Shown in pieces: positions 35,362-44,592 of a stretch of DNA of 64,000 nucleotides. The position numbers and the translations under genes were made by a program. The notes beneath the pieces are model-generated. The model was given only the letters and a program-made list of their open reading frames with translations. It had not been told where the DNA came from and searched no databases. The stretch covers positions 1-64,000 of the forward strand of contig CAVPWR010000004.1 in NCBI GenBank assembly GCA_963709555.1, in the 5' to 3' direction. Source of the stretch: Sulfurisoma sp963709555 (lineage in GTDB: Bacteria > Pseudomonadota > Gammaproteobacteria > Burkholderiales > Rhodocyclaceae). Each line of letters starts with the position of its first letter. Positions within the stretch are counted from its first letter, which is position 1.

Positions 35362-36219
35362 ATGTTCCTGATCGTTGGCTACGTCATCGTCCTGGTAGCT
35401 GCACTCGGCACCTATGCTGTGCATGGCAGCCTGGGCGCCCTATGGGTGCCGTTGGAATACATTGCCATCGTCGGCCTCACCATCGGTTACATGGTGGCGT
35501 CCAATGGACCGCGCGCGCTGAAAGCGGTGATTGGCGCGCTTCCTTCCGTGCTGAAGGGGTCATCCCTCAACAAGGCCCTCTACATGGATCTCCTTGCCAT
35601 GCTTTTCGAGGTCCTTGCCAAGGTGCGCAAGGAAGGCCTGATGTCGATCGAGGGCGACGTCGAAAATCCCGACTCGAGTCCGATCTTCTCCAAGTATCCA
35701 AACATCGTACATGACCACCATGTCATGGAGTTCATCACCGATTACCTGCGCATGATGGTCGGCGGCAACCTCAACGCCTTCGAAATCGAGAACCTGATGG
35801 ACATCGAAATCGAGACCCACCACGCCGAAGCCCATTTCCCCGCGCACATGATCCAGGCGACGGCGGGCGCCGTCCCGGCGATGGGTATCGTGGTGGCGGT
35901 GATGGGGGTGGTCAATGTGATGGGCTCGGTGGGCGAGCCGCCGGCCGTGCTCGGCAAGATGATCGGCGGCGCGCTGGTCGGCACCTTCCTCGGCATCCTT
36001 GTTTCATACGGCTTCATCGAGCCGATTGCCAACCAGCTCAACCAGAAGGTCGAAGAGGGCAGCAAGATCTACCAGTGCATCAAGGCTGTCCTGCTGGCCA
36101 GCATGAACGGCTACGCGCCGCAGGTGGCGGTCGAATTCGGCCGCAAGGTGCTCTACTCCGCCGACCGCCCCACCTTCTCCGAGCTCGAGGAAGACCTCAA
36201 GAGCCGCAAGGGCAAGTAA
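35362..36219 (+). CDS. motA: Flagellar motor stator protein MotA
   Basis: Inner-membrane stator subunit that, with MotB, conducts ions and turns the rotor. At 285 aa it has the long MotA form found in E. coli. Four membrane segments are visible: residues 2-22 (FLIVGYVIVLVAALGTYAV), about 33-50, about 170-190 (AVPAMGIVVAVMGVVNVMG) and about 200-220. The large cytoplasmic loop carries charged residues (HHAEAHFPAHMIQ). It ends 3 bp before motB. It has its own start region between the flhC terminator and the start codon; GCGATAAT at 35291-35298 resembles a sigma-28 -10 box, but no good -35 was found. Confidence 0.95.
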   Translation: MFLIVGYVIVLVAALGTYAVHGSLGALWVPLEYIAIVGLTIGYMVASNGPRALKAVIGALPSVLKGSSLNKALYMDLLAMLFEVLAKVRKEGLMSIEGDVENPDSSPIFSKYPNIVHDHHVMEFITDYLRMMVGGNLNAFEIENLMDIEIETHHAEAHFPAHMIQATAGAVPAMGIVVAVMGVVNVMGSVGEPPAVLGKMIGGALVGTFLGILVSYGFIEPIANQLNQKVEEGSKIYQCIKAVLLASMNGYAPQVAVEFGRKVLYSADRPTFSELEEDLKSRKGK

Positions 36220-36222
36220 GCC

Positions 36223-37161
36223 ATGAGCGACGACAGCCAGCAGCCTATCGTCGTCAAGAAGATCAAGAAGGGCGGCGGCGGCGCGCACGGCGGCGCCTGG
36301 AAGATCGCCTATGCCGACTTCGTCACGGCGATGATGGCCTTCTTCCTGCTCATGTGGCTGCTCGGCTCGACCGCCAAGGGCGATCTCAAGGGCATCGCCG
36401 ACCACTTCAATACGCCGCTCAAGATCGCCATGTTCGGCGGCTCCGGCTCCGGCGACTCGTCTTCCATCATCCAGGGGGGCGGCACGGATCTCTCGGCGAC
36501 CTATGGCCAGGTCAAGAAGGGCGACGTCGAGGCCGAGCGCAAGACCATCAACCTGCAGAAGCTCAAGGAAGAATTCGAGAAGGTGGAGCGCGCCAAGCTC
36601 AAGGATCTCAAGGAAAAGATCGAGGCCATGATCGAGGCCTCGCCGACGTTGCGCCAGTTCAAGAGCCAGTTGCTGCTCGACCTCACCACCGAGGGCCTGC
36701 GCATCCAGATCGTGGATGAAAAGAACCGCCCGATGTTCGATTCGGCCAGTTCCGAACTCAAGCCCTACACCAAGGAAATCCTGCGCGACATCGGCAGGTC
36801 GCTCAACGGCGTCGAGAACCGCATCAGTCTTTCCGGCCATACCGATGCCCAGCCCTACGCCGGTGGCGACAAGGGCTTCGGCAACTGGGAGCTGTCGACC
36901 AACCGCGCCAACGCCTCCCGCCGCGAGCTGGTCGTGGGCGGCATGACCGACTCGAAAGTCATGCGCGTGACCGGTCTGGCCTCGACCGTGCTTTACGACA
37001 AGGAACAACCCTATAATCCGATCAATCGCCGCATCAGCATCGTGGTCTTGAACAAACGTACCGAGGAGGCGATCATGGCCGACGGCACCGAGACCAAGGA
37101 AGTCGGCGCTGGCGGGACGGTGGCGCCGGAAGCAGTGGCAGCACCGGCGACCGCGCAATAG
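36223..37161 (+). CDS. motB: Flagellar motor stator protein MotB
   Basis: Stator subunit anchored to peptidoglycan, 312 aa. The single membrane helix follows the cytoplasmic Lys/Gly-rich start, and the ion-carrying aspartate is residue 32 in IAYADFVTAMMAFFLLMW, the same number as in E. coli. The OmpA-like domain (about 160-290) has ISLSGHTDAQPY and the NRANASRREL helix. The C-terminal tail contains a minus-orientation copy of the 24-nt dispersed repeat, read as EVGAGGTV, just before an Ala/Pro-rich end (EAVAAPATAQ). Confidence 0.95.
   Translation: MSDDSQQPIVVKKIKKGGGGAHGGAWKIAYADFVTAMMAFFLLMWLLGSTAKGDLKGIADHFNTPLKIAMFGGSGSGDSSSIIQGGGTDLSATYGQVKKGDVEAERKTINLQKLKEEFEKVERAKLKDLKEKIEAMIEASPTLRQFKSQLLLDLTTEGLRIQIVDEKNRPMFDSASSELKPYTKEILRDIGRSLNGVENRISLSGHTDAQPYAGGDKGFGNWELSTNRANASRRELVVGGMTDSKVMRVTGLASTVLYDKEQPYNPINRRISIVVLNKRTEEAIMADGTETKEVGAGGTVAPEAVAAPATAQ
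37098..37121 (-). repeat. 24-nt dispersed repeat, copy C (in the motB tail)
   Basis: The core AAGTCGGCGCTGGCGGGACG (37100-37119) is an exact reverse complement of the consensus. It is read on the plus strand as EVGAGGTV in the disordered C-terminus of MotB. Confidence 0.7.
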
Positions 37162-37200
37162 ACGCGGCGCAGCAAACAACGACAGGGAGCCGGGATAATC

Positions 37201-38424
37201 GTGTTTGGCAAGGGATTCTGGTTGGGTGCGGCATGGACCCTGGTGGCGGGTGGCGCGCTGTTTGCCCTGACGCCGCTGGGTCAGGCCGGGTGGGCGGCGC
37301 TGCTGGCGCTGGGCGTGGTGCCGCTCGGCTGGCATCTGATCGACACTTACTCCGGACGCAAGTCCTGTCCCCCCGATTGCGAGACGCGGGCCATGCGCGC
37401 GGAAGAAGCCGCGCTGCTCGGCGAGTTCGCGCAACTGGTCGAGGAGCTCGGGGCGCAGTCAACCACGCAGTTCGCTGCCATTCGCGGCGAGACCGAACGC
37501 GTGCAGACGCTGCTGGCCGATGCCATCGCCCGCCTGTCCCAGGCTTTCACCGGCATGCACGCCCACACCGAAACCCAGCGCCATCTCGCGCTGTCGGTGA
37601 CCGGCGCCGGCGACGAGAACAGCGGCGAGGCGAAGCAGCGTTTCGACAGCTTCGTCGCCAACACCTCCGATGTGATGCAGCGCGTCGTCGACAGCGTGGT
37701 GAACAACAGCAAGCTCGGCATGGAACTGGTCGAGCTCACCGACGGCATCGCCCAGCGCACCCGCGACGTGCAGGGCATCCTGTCCGAGATCGGTGCCATC
37801 GCCAAGCAGACCAACCTGCTCGCGCTCAATGCCGCGATCGAGGCGGCGCGGGCGGGCGAGGCCGGTCGCGGCTTCGCCGTGGTGGCCGACGAGGTGCGCG
37901 ACCTCTCGGCCCGCACCACCCAGTTCAGCCAGCAGATCAGCCGCCTGATGCAGAGCATGCAGGAATCGGTGCGGCAGACCGAGCAGACCATCGAGCGCCT
38001 GGCCAGCCAGGACATGACCTTCGCGCTCGAGTCGAAGCAGCAGGTGGAGAACATCCTGCATGACCTCGATGCCGACAACCAGTCGCGGGTCGAGGCGATC
38101 GGCCAGCTCGGCAGCGGCGCCGATGCCCTGGCCGCCCAGGTCAGCCAGGCGATCATGGCGCTGCAATTCCAGGACATGGTGTCGCAGCTGATTTCCCATG
38201 TGCTCGGACGCGTCGAGGCCCTCGACGGCGTGCTGCGCGAAACGGCGAGCCTGGGCGATGCCCTGCGCGCCGACGCGCAAAGCGGTGACACCGGTGCGGC
38301 CATGCGCGACTTGCGTGGCCGTACCCAGGCCATTACCCAGCGGCTGAAGTCACTGACAGCGCAAACAATCAACAACCCGGTGGGCCAGCAGGCCATCACC
38401 CAGGGCGACATCGAACTGTTCTAG
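37201..38424 (+). CDS. Methyl-accepting chemotaxis protein, no periplasmic domain
   Basis: A 407-aa signal transducer. Two closely spaced N-terminal membrane segments (FWLGAAWTLVAGGALFALTP and GWAALLALGVVPLGWHL) leave essentially no periplasmic loop, so it should sense an internal or membrane-derived signal. The hairpin-tip signature EIGAIAKQTNLLALNAAIEAARAGE is intact and pairs with CheW/CheA. The tail segment (AIMALQFQDMVSQLISHVLGRVEAL) is helical and the protein ends in DIELF. It starts at GTG 37201. The next gene, cheY, follows 11 bp downstream, so it heads the first chemotaxis cluster. Confidence 0.9.
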   Translation: MFGKGFWLGAAWTLVAGGALFALTPLGQAGWAALLALGVVPLGWHLIDTYSGRKSCPPDCETRAMRAEEAALLGEFAQLVEELGAQSTTQFAAIRGETERVQTLLADAIARLSQAFTGMHAHTETQRHLALSVTGAGDENSGEAKQRFDSFVANTSDVMQRVVDSVVNNSKLGMELVELTDGIAQRTRDVQGILSEIGAIAKQTNLLALNAAIEAARAGEAGRGFAVVADEVRDLSARTTQFSQQISRLMQSMQESVRQTEQTIERLASQDMTFALESKQQVENILHDLDADNQSRVEAIGQLGSGADALAAQVSQAIMALQFQDMVSQLISHVLGRVEALDGVLRETASLGDALRADAQSGDTGAAMRDLRGRTQAITQRLKSLTAQTINNPVGQQAITQGDIELF

Positions 38425-38435
38425 GAGAATCACCC

Positions 38436-38801
38436 ATGGCCAAGACCATCCTCGCGATCGACGACTCCGCTTCCATCCGCCAGATGGTGTCCTTCACGCT
38501 CAAGAGCTCTGGTTACGAAGTGACCGAGGCCGTCGACGGCATGGACGGCCTGGAGAAGGCCAAGGCCAAGACCTTCAACCTGATCCTCTCCGACCAGAAC
38601 ATGCCGCGTATGGATGGCCTGACCATGATCAAGAACCTGCGCGCCATGGCGCAGTACAAGACCGTGCCCATCCTCATGCTGACCACCGAGTCGTCCGATG
38701 CCATGAAGCAGCAGGGCCGCGCGGCGGGCGCTACGGGCTGGCTGGTCAAGCCCTTCGATCCACAGAAGCTCATCGAGGTCGTCAAGAAAGTCATCGGCTG
38801 A
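38436..38801 (+). CDS. cheY: Chemotaxis response regulator CheY (first copy)
   Basis: A 121-aa single receiver domain. Acidic pair in ILAIDDSAS, phospho-acceptor Asp in LILSDQNMP, Thr in MLTTESS and Lys in WLVKPFD are all present. Phosphorylated by CheA, it would bind FliM or act as a phosphate sink. It lies between an MCP and cheA. A second single-receiver CheY is encoded at 53063-53458; which of the two drives the motor cannot be told from sequence. Confidence 0.93.
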   Translation: MAKTILAIDDSASIRQMVSFTLKSSGYEVTEAVDGMDGLEKAKAKTFNLILSDQNMPRMDGLTMIKNLRAMAQYKTVPILMLTTESSDAMKQQGRAAGATGWLVKPFDPQKLIEVVKKVIG

Positions 38802-38835
38802 TCCCGCTCCGCCCGTCACGATAGGGGGAGGGAAC

Positions 38836-41148
38836 ATGTCCATCGATATGACCCAGTTCTACCAGGTCTTCTTCGAGGAGACCGGTGAACATTTGTCCAG
38901 CATGGAAAATCTGCTGCTGGGCCTGGATATGGCCGATCCGGACGCCGAGCAGCTCAACGCGATCTTCCGCGCCGCGCATTCGATCAAGGGTTCGGCGGGC
39001 ACCTTCGGCTTCACCGACATGGCCGATGTCACCCACATCCTGGAGAACCTGCTCGACCGCATCCGCAAGGGCGAGCTGGCGCTGAAGAACGAGATGATCG
39101 ACGCCTTCCTCGATGCCGGCGACGTGCTCAAGGGCATGCTGGCCGCGCACAAGGGCGAAGGCGAAGCCGATCCGGCCGCGGCGCAAACGATCTGCCAGCG
39201 CCTGCGCGAACTGACCCGGGACCAGGCGGCGCCGGCGGCTGCGGCAGCGGCGGCTGTTCCGGCCGCGCCCGCGGAAACCGGGGCCGCCGCGGTGGAGTCG
39301 ACGGGCATCGAAGCCTGGTTCGTGCTCGAGGGCGGGGATGGCGAGGCCGTCGTCGCGCGCCTGCTCGAGGAGCTGGGCGACTACGGCATGGCGCGCATCA
39401 TCAATCGCCCCGCAACGCCGGACATGCCCTGGCACGTTGCCATCGTCGCCGACGGTGCCGAGGTCGATGCCGACGGCGTGCGCGGCGTGCTCGAATTCCT
39501 GGCGCGCAGCGACAGCATCCGCATCGGCCGCATCGGCGAGGCTGCGCCGGGCGATGCCGCCGACGGGGCCTATGGTTTCTTCGACGAAGCGGAAGCCACT
39601 GCCGCCGTCCCTGACGACGATTCTTTCGGTTTCTTCGAGCCGCTGCCCGCTGCCGACGCGGCGCCGGAAGCCGCTCCGGCCGACGAATCCTTCGGTTTTT
39701 TCGAACCCCTGCCGCAAGCCGGGAACGCAGCCGCCCCGGTGACGGATGCGGAAGATGGCAGCTTTGGCTTCTTCGAGCCGCTTGCCGCGCCTGCGGCCGC
39801 CGCGTCGCCGCTTGCCGCTTCGGCCGGCAGCGAGGGGGAGGGTTTCGGCTTCTTCGTCGATGTGCCGCAGCCGCAGCCTGCTGCGGCCCCTGCCGCGCCG
39901 GCGACCGAAGTGTCCAGGCCAAAGGAAGATCCGGCGAAAAAGCCCGCCGCCAAGCCGGCAGTCGCGGCCGAGGCTACCATCCGCGTCGGCGTCGACAAGG
40001 TCGACCAGCTGATCAACCTCGTCGGCGAACTCGTCATCACCCAGGCCATGCTGGCGCAGTCCGCCTCCGGCATCGACCCGGTCGAATTCGAGCGACTGCA
40101 CAACGGCCTGACCCAGCTCGAGCGCAACTCGCGCGACCTGCAGGAAGCGGTGATGTCCATCCGCATGATGCCGATCTCGGTGGTGTTCTCGCGCTTCCCC
40201 CGCGTCGTGCGCGACCTGGCGCAAAAACTCGGCAAGCAGATCGAACTCAAGACCATCGGCGAGGACACCGAGCTCGACAAGAGCCTGATCGAGCGCATCT
40301 CCGACCCGCTGACCCACCTCGTTCGCAACAGCCTCGACCACGGCATCGAAATGCCGGACGCGCGCGCCGAGAAGGGCAAGCAGCCCGTCGGCACCATCAC
40401 CCTCAAGGCCTACCACCAGAGCGGCAACATCGTCATCGAGGTCGGCGACGACGGCGCCGGGCTGCCCCGCGACAAGATTCTGGCCAAGGCCAAGGAACGC
40501 GGCCTCAACGTGCACGACCAGATGACCGACGCCGAGGTCTGGCAGCTTATCTTCGAGCCGGGCTTCTCCACCGCCGACCAGGTGACCGACGTTTCGGGAC
40601 GCGGCGTCGGCATGGACGTGGTCAAGCGCAACATCACCGCCATGGGCGGCCGCGTCGAGATCGAGTCCATGCTCGGCGTCGGTACGCGCATGACGGTACG
40701 GCTGCCGCTGACCCTGGCCATCCTCGACGGCATGTCGGTGGCGGTGGGCAAGGAAACCTACATCATCCCGCTGGGTTACGTCATCGAATCGCTGCAGGCC
40801 GAGCGCTCGATGATCAAGAGTGTCTCCGGCGTCGAGCGCCTGATCCAGGTACGCGGCGAATACCTGCCGGTGGTCGCGCTCTACGAGGTCTTCGGCATTC
40901 CCGGCGCGGCGACGCAACTCGACAAGGGCATCATGGTGGTGCTCGATGCCGACGGGATGAAGGCGGCGCTGTTCGTCGACGCACTGGTCGGCCAGCACCA
41001 GGTGGTGATCAAAAGCCTCGAATCCAACTATCGCAAGGTCGCCGGCGTTTCCGGCGCCACCATCATGGGCGACGGCCACGTCGCCCTGATCCTCGACGTG
41101 AGCACGCTGGTCGGCATGGCACGCAGCCATCTGCCGGCGGCCGCCTGA
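38836..41148 (+). CDS. cheA: Chemotaxis histidine kinase CheA (first copy), with GFF-repeat linker
   Basis: A 770-aa kinase. The HPt domain carries phospho-acceptor His48 (FRAAHSIKGSAGTFG). A second small folded region (about 155-235) may be the P2 domain. An acidic, Ala/Pro-rich linker (about 240-345) has five copies of a GFF motif (YGFFDEAE, then SFGFFEPLP three times with variation, then GFGFFVDV). The dimerisation domain begins near 375 (TIRVGVDKVDQLINLVGELV). The ATP site follows (LTHLVRNSLDHGIE, VGDDGAGL, GRGVGMDVV), then the CheW-like domain. The GFF repeats are unusual and may be short binding motifs. Cotranscribed with cheY and cheW. Confidence 0.95.
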   Translation: MSIDMTQFYQVFFEETGEHLSSMENLLLGLDMADPDAEQLNAIFRAAHSIKGSAGTFGFTDMADVTHILENLLDRIRKGELALKNEMIDAFLDAGDVLKGMLAAHKGEGEADPAAAQTICQRLRELTRDQAAPAAAAAAAVPAAPAETGAAAVESTGIEAWFVLEGGDGEAVVARLLEELGDYGMARIINRPATPDMPWHVAIVADGAEVDADGVRGVLEFLARSDSIRIGRIGEAAPGDAADGAYGFFDEAEATAAVPDDDSFGFFEPLPAADAAPEAAPADESFGFFEPLPQAGNAAAPVTDAEDGSFGFFEPLAAPAAAASPLAASAGSEGEGFGFFVDVPQPQPAAAPAAPATEVSRPKEDPAKKPAAKPAVAAEATIRVGVDKVDQLINLVGELVITQAMLAQSASGIDPVEFERLHNGLTQLERNSRDLQEAVMSIRMMPISVVFSRFPRVVRDLAQKLGKQIELKTIGEDTELDKSLIERISDPLTHLVRNSLDHGIEMPDARAEKGKQPVGTITLKAYHQSGNIVIEVGDDGAGLPRDKILAKAKERGLNVHDQMTDAEVWQLIFEPGFSTADQVTDVSGRGVGMDVVKRNITAMGGRVEIESMLGVGTRMTVRLPLTLAILDGMSVAVGKETYIIPLGYVIESLQAERSMIKSVSGVERLIQVRGEYLPVVALYEVFGIPGAATQLDKGIMVVLDADGMKAALFVDALVGQHQVVIKSLESNYRKVAGVSGATIMGDGHVALILDVSTLVGMARSHLPAAA

Positions 41149-41163
41149 ACAGGAGCAAGCGCA

Positions 41164-41679
41164 ATGATCCAGACCACGGCCCAAACCCAGAGCCACAGCG
41201 GCCATCCCGGCGCCGACGATGGCGCTTCCGCACAGGAGTACCTGACTTTCACCCTCGGCCCCGAGGAATACGCGATCGACATCCTCAAGGTGCAGGAGAT
41301 TCGCGGCTACGAGCCGCCGACGACGATCGCGAATGCCCCCTCATTCCTCAAGGGCGTGATCAACCTGCGCGGCACCATCGTGCCGATCATCGACATGCGC
41401 ATCAAGTTCAATGTCGGCGCGGCCGAATACACGCCCTTTACGGTGGTCATCATCCTCAACGTCGCCAGCCGCGTGGTCGGCATGGTGGTGGATAGCGTCT
41501 CCGACGTGACCACGCTGCGCTCCGACCAGATCCGTCCGGCACCCGAGTTCGCCGCCACGGTGGACACCCGCTACATCAACGGCCTCGGCACGCTGGGCGA
41601 GCGCATGCTGATCGTCGTAGACATCGAGCGCCTGATGCTTTCTTCCGAAATGGCCCTGGTCGATGAAGCGACGGCATAG
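41164..41679 (+). CDS. cheW: Chemotaxis coupling protein CheW
   Basis: A 171-aa adaptor between chemoreceptors and CheA with a single CheW domain: EYLTFTLGPEEYAIDILKVQEIR, FLKGVINLRGTIVPIIDMR and the Val/Met-rich MVVDSVSDV strand. It starts 15 bp after cheA. It is the only stand-alone CheW in the window; the two CheV proteins also carry CheW domains. Confidence 0.94.
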   Translation: MIQTTAQTQSHSGHPGADDGASAQEYLTFTLGPEEYAIDILKVQEIRGYEPPTTIANAPSFLKGVINLRGTIVPIIDMRIKFNVGAAEYTPFTVVIILNVASRVVGMVVDSVSDVTTLRSDQIRPAPEFAATVDTRYINGLGTLGERMLIVVDIERLMLSSEMALVDEATA

Positions 41680-41745
41680 CTCACCCGCAACAAACGCGAA
41701 CGCAGCGAACGTGAACGTAGAGATACCTGAAGAGAGGGCAGCCCC

Positions 41746-44592
41746 ATGAGAACAAATCTTCCCGTTACCCAGAACGAGTACGTCCTGCGCGACGATCACA
41801 TGATCGTGTCCAAGACCGACCTCAAGGGCCAGATTACCTACATCAACCGGGACTTCCTCGAGGTGTCGGGCTTCACCGAGGCCGAGCTGATCGGCCAGCC
41901 GCACAACATCGTGCGCCACCCCGACATGCCGGTCGAGGCCTATGTCGACCTGTGGCGCACGCTCAAGTCGGGCCGGCCGTGGATCGGCATGGTCAAGAAC
42001 CGCTGCAAGAACGGCGATTACTACTGGGTCGAGGCCCACGCCACGCCGATTCGTGAGGCCGGCCAGGTGGTCGGCTACATGTCGGTGCGCAAGAAGCCGG
42101 GGCGCGCCGCGATCGACGCCACCGAGCAGGCCTATCGCATGTTCCGCGAGAAGAAGGCCGGCGGCAAACGCATCGAGCTCGGTCAGGTGGCATCGGGCAG
42201 CGGCCTCGGCCGCAAGATGGCTGACATGAGCCTCAAGGCCAAGCTGGGCGGGGTGATGGGCCTGCTGACGTTGCTGCTGCTGGTGATCGGGGTGATGGGA
42301 ATCCGTGGCATGGGTCAGGCGGACGACGCGCTGCTCAATGTCTATGAGCAGCACACCCTCGGTCTGGCCGATGTCACCGACATCAACCGCACCATGCTGC
42401 GCAATCGCATCCTCACCGAAGGCGCCCTGCTCGAGCCGACGCCGGAGCATGTCGCCAGGACCGCCGAGGAGATGCAGGCCAACATCGCCTTCATCACCAA
42501 GACCGCCGAGGCCTACAAGGCGCGCATCGTCGATGCCGAGGCGAAGCAGATCTTCGACCGTTTCACCGCCGACCGCACCGCCTTCGTCAAGGAAGGCCTG
42601 CTTGGCGTGATGGAGCAGCTCAAGGCCGGCAAGGTCGACGAGGCGCGCATCATCTTCAAGCAGAAGACCCAGCCGCTCAACGCCAAGGCCAGCGAGCACG
42701 TCCAGGCCCTGCGCAAATTCCACACCGATGGGGCGAAGCAGGAATTCGACACCGCGCTGGCCAACTACCACTCGACCCGCAACCTGGTGATCGGGGTGTT
42801 TGTCGCCGGCTTGCTGCTGGCGATCATGGCCGCCGTATTGCTGATTCGTGCCATCACCCGCCCGCTCAATCAGGCGGTCGATGTCTTCCAGAAGATCAGC
42901 GAGGGCATCTACGGCAATTTTGTCGATATCACCCGCGACGACGAGATCGGCCGGGTGTCGCAGGCCTTGGAGTCGATGCAGACCAAGCTCGGCTTCGACG
43001 TGGCGGAACAGAAGCGCGTTTCCGACGAGAACCTGCGCATCAAGATTGCGCTGGACAACGTCAGCACCGGCGTGATGATTGCCAACAGCGAGCGGGCGAT
43101 CATTTATGCCAATCACTCGGTGAAGCGCATCCTCAAGGGGGCGGAAGCCGAGATCAAGAAGCAACTGCCGAATTTCGACGCGGAGCACATGGTGGGCGTC
43201 AATATCGACACCTTCCACAAGAACCCGGCGCACCAGGCCAAACTGCTGGCCGAATTCACCAATACCTATACCGCCAATCTCGAGATCGGCAGCCGCCACC
43301 TTCGCGTGACTGCCAGCCCGGTGATCAACGAGCGCGGCGACCGACTCGGCGCGGTGGCCGAATGGCTCGATCGCACCAGCGAGGTCCAGGTGGAACAGGA
43401 AGTGGCGAATATCATCGCCGCGGCCGGTCGCGGCGAATTCGATACGCGGCTGTCGACCGACAACAAGGAGGGCTTCTTCAAGCAGCTGGCCGAAGGTCTC
43501 AACCAGCTATCCGGCGTGGTTTCCACCGGTCTTAACGACGTGGCGCAGGTGCTGCAGCGCGTGGCCCAGGGCGACCTGACCCAGACGGTCGAGGCTGACT
43601 ACCAGGGCCTGTTCGGTCAGTTGAAGGACGATACCAACACCACCATCGAGCGGTTGCGCGAAGTAGTCGGCCGCATCAAGGACGCGACCGAGGCGATCAA
43701 CGTCGCGGCCAAGGAGATTGCCGCAGGCAACCAGGACCTGTCCTCGCGCACCGAAGAGCAGGCCAGCAGTCTCGAAGAGACGGCGGCCTCGATGGAACAG
43801 CTCAACGCCACGGTCAAGCAGAACGCCGAGAACGCCCGCCAGGCCAACGAACTGACCAAGAGTTCCAATGACGTCGCCGTCAAGGGTGGCGAAATGGTCA
43901 AGCGCGTGGTCGACACCATGGGCGCGATCCAGGACAGCTCGAAGAAGATCGCCGACATCATCGGTGTCATCGACAGCATCGCCTTCCAGACCAACATCCT
44001 CGCGCTCAACGCCGCGGTCGAGGCAGCGCGGGCGGGCGAGCAGGGCCGCGGCTTCGCCGTGGTCGCCACCGAGGTGCGCAACCTGGCGCAGCGCAGCGCC
44101 ACGGCGGCGAAGGAAATCAAGACGCTGATCGCCGAATCGGTGGACAAGGTCGAGGGCGGCGCCAAGCTGGTCGGCCAGGCCGGCAGCACCATGGACGAGG
44201 TGGTGACCAGCTTCCAGCAGGTGGCGAGGCTGGTGACCGAAATCACCGGCGCCTCGCGCGAGCAGTCATCGGGCATCGAGCAGGTGACGCAGGCCGTCAG
44301 CCAGATGGACGAAGTGACGCAGCAGAACGCGGCGCTGGTGGAAGAAGCCGCCGCCGCGGCCGAGAGCCTGGAAGAACAGGCCCACGGGCTGGTGCAGGCG
44401 GTGGGCATGTTCAAGCTGGCGGAGGGGGCGGCGATGTTGCCCGCTCCGGCCCTGCGCGATGCGACGCCGCGCCAGCTCGGCCACGCCGCCGCGGCCCGGC
44501 CGGCGGCGAAGGCGGTGACGCCGAGTTCAGCCACCAAGAAGATCGCGCCGCCGCACCTGGAAGATTCCGCGGACGAATGGGAAGAGTTTTGA
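41746..44592 (+). CDS. PAS-containing methyl-accepting chemotaxis protein (Aer-like, with CheR tether)
   Basis: A 948-aa receptor. Residues about 15-125 are an Aer-type PAS domain (PHNIVRHPDMPVEAYVDLW ... GDYYWVEAHATP), which in Aer binds FAD and reports redox state. A membrane helix (about 168-187), a four-helix-bundle periplasmic domain, a second helix (VIGVFVAGLLLAIMAAVLLI) and HAMP follow. A second PAS (about 425-545), another HAMP and the signalling hairpin (IDSIAFQTNILALNAAVEAARAGEQ) come next. The C-terminus ends in EWEEF, which matches the xWxxF pentapeptide that tethers CheR. The last bases overlap the cheR frame. Confidence 0.92.
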   Translation: MRTNLPVTQNEYVLRDDHMIVSKTDLKGQITYINRDFLEVSGFTEAELIGQPHNIVRHPDMPVEAYVDLWRTLKSGRPWIGMVKNRCKNGDYYWVEAHATPIREAGQVVGYMSVRKKPGRAAIDATEQAYRMFREKKAGGKRIELGQVASGSGLGRKMADMSLKAKLGGVMGLLTLLLLVIGVMGIRGMGQADDALLNVYEQHTLGLADVTDINRTMLRNRILTEGALLEPTPEHVARTAEEMQANIAFITKTAEAYKARIVDAEAKQIFDRFTADRTAFVKEGLLGVMEQLKAGKVDEARIIFKQKTQPLNAKASEHVQALRKFHTDGAKQEFDTALANYHSTRNLVIGVFVAGLLLAIMAAVLLIRAITRPLNQAVDVFQKISEGIYGNFVDITRDDEIGRVSQALESMQTKLGFDVAEQKRVSDENLRIKIALDNVSTGVMIANSERAIIYANHSVKRILKGAEAEIKKQLPNFDAEHMVGVNIDTFHKNPAHQAKLLAEFTNTYTANLEIGSRHLRVTASPVINERGDRLGAVAEWLDRTSEVQVEQEVANIIAAAGRGEFDTRLSTDNKEGFFKQLAEGLNQLSGVVSTGLNDVAQVLQRVAQGDLTQTVEADYQGLFGQLKDDTNTTIERLREVVGRIKDATEAINVAAKEIAAGNQDLSSRTEEQASSLEETAASMEQLNATVKQNAENARQANELTKSSNDVAVKGGEMVKRVVDTMGAIQDSSKKIADIIGVIDSIAFQTNILALNAAVEAARAGEQGRGFAVVATEVRNLAQRSATAAKEIKTLIAESVDKVEGGAKLVGQAGSTMDEVVTSFQQVARLVTEITGASREQSSGIEQVTQAVSQMDEVTQQNAALVEEAAAAAESLEEQAHGLVQAVGMFKLAEGAAMLPAPALRDATPRQLGHAAAARPAAKAVTPSSATKKIAPPHLEDSADEWEEF

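Noticed and set aside
38791..41205. Minus-strand open frame of 804 codons opposite cheA
   Set aside because: Antisense shadow of cheA; composition follows the complementary codons and there is no ribosome site or domain.
41683..41745. Another copy of the hairpin/leader repeat before the Aer-like receptor
   Set aside because: Only loose similarity (GAACGCAGCGAACGTGAACG, in reverse) and no GCCCCC/GGGGGC stem-loop or 3' block.
41341..43299. Long minus-strand open frame (652 codons) opposite cheW and the Aer-like receptor
   Set aside because: It lies opposite two well-supported genes, has His/Asp/Gly-rich composition typical of antisense frames in GC-rich DNA, and shows no family motif.
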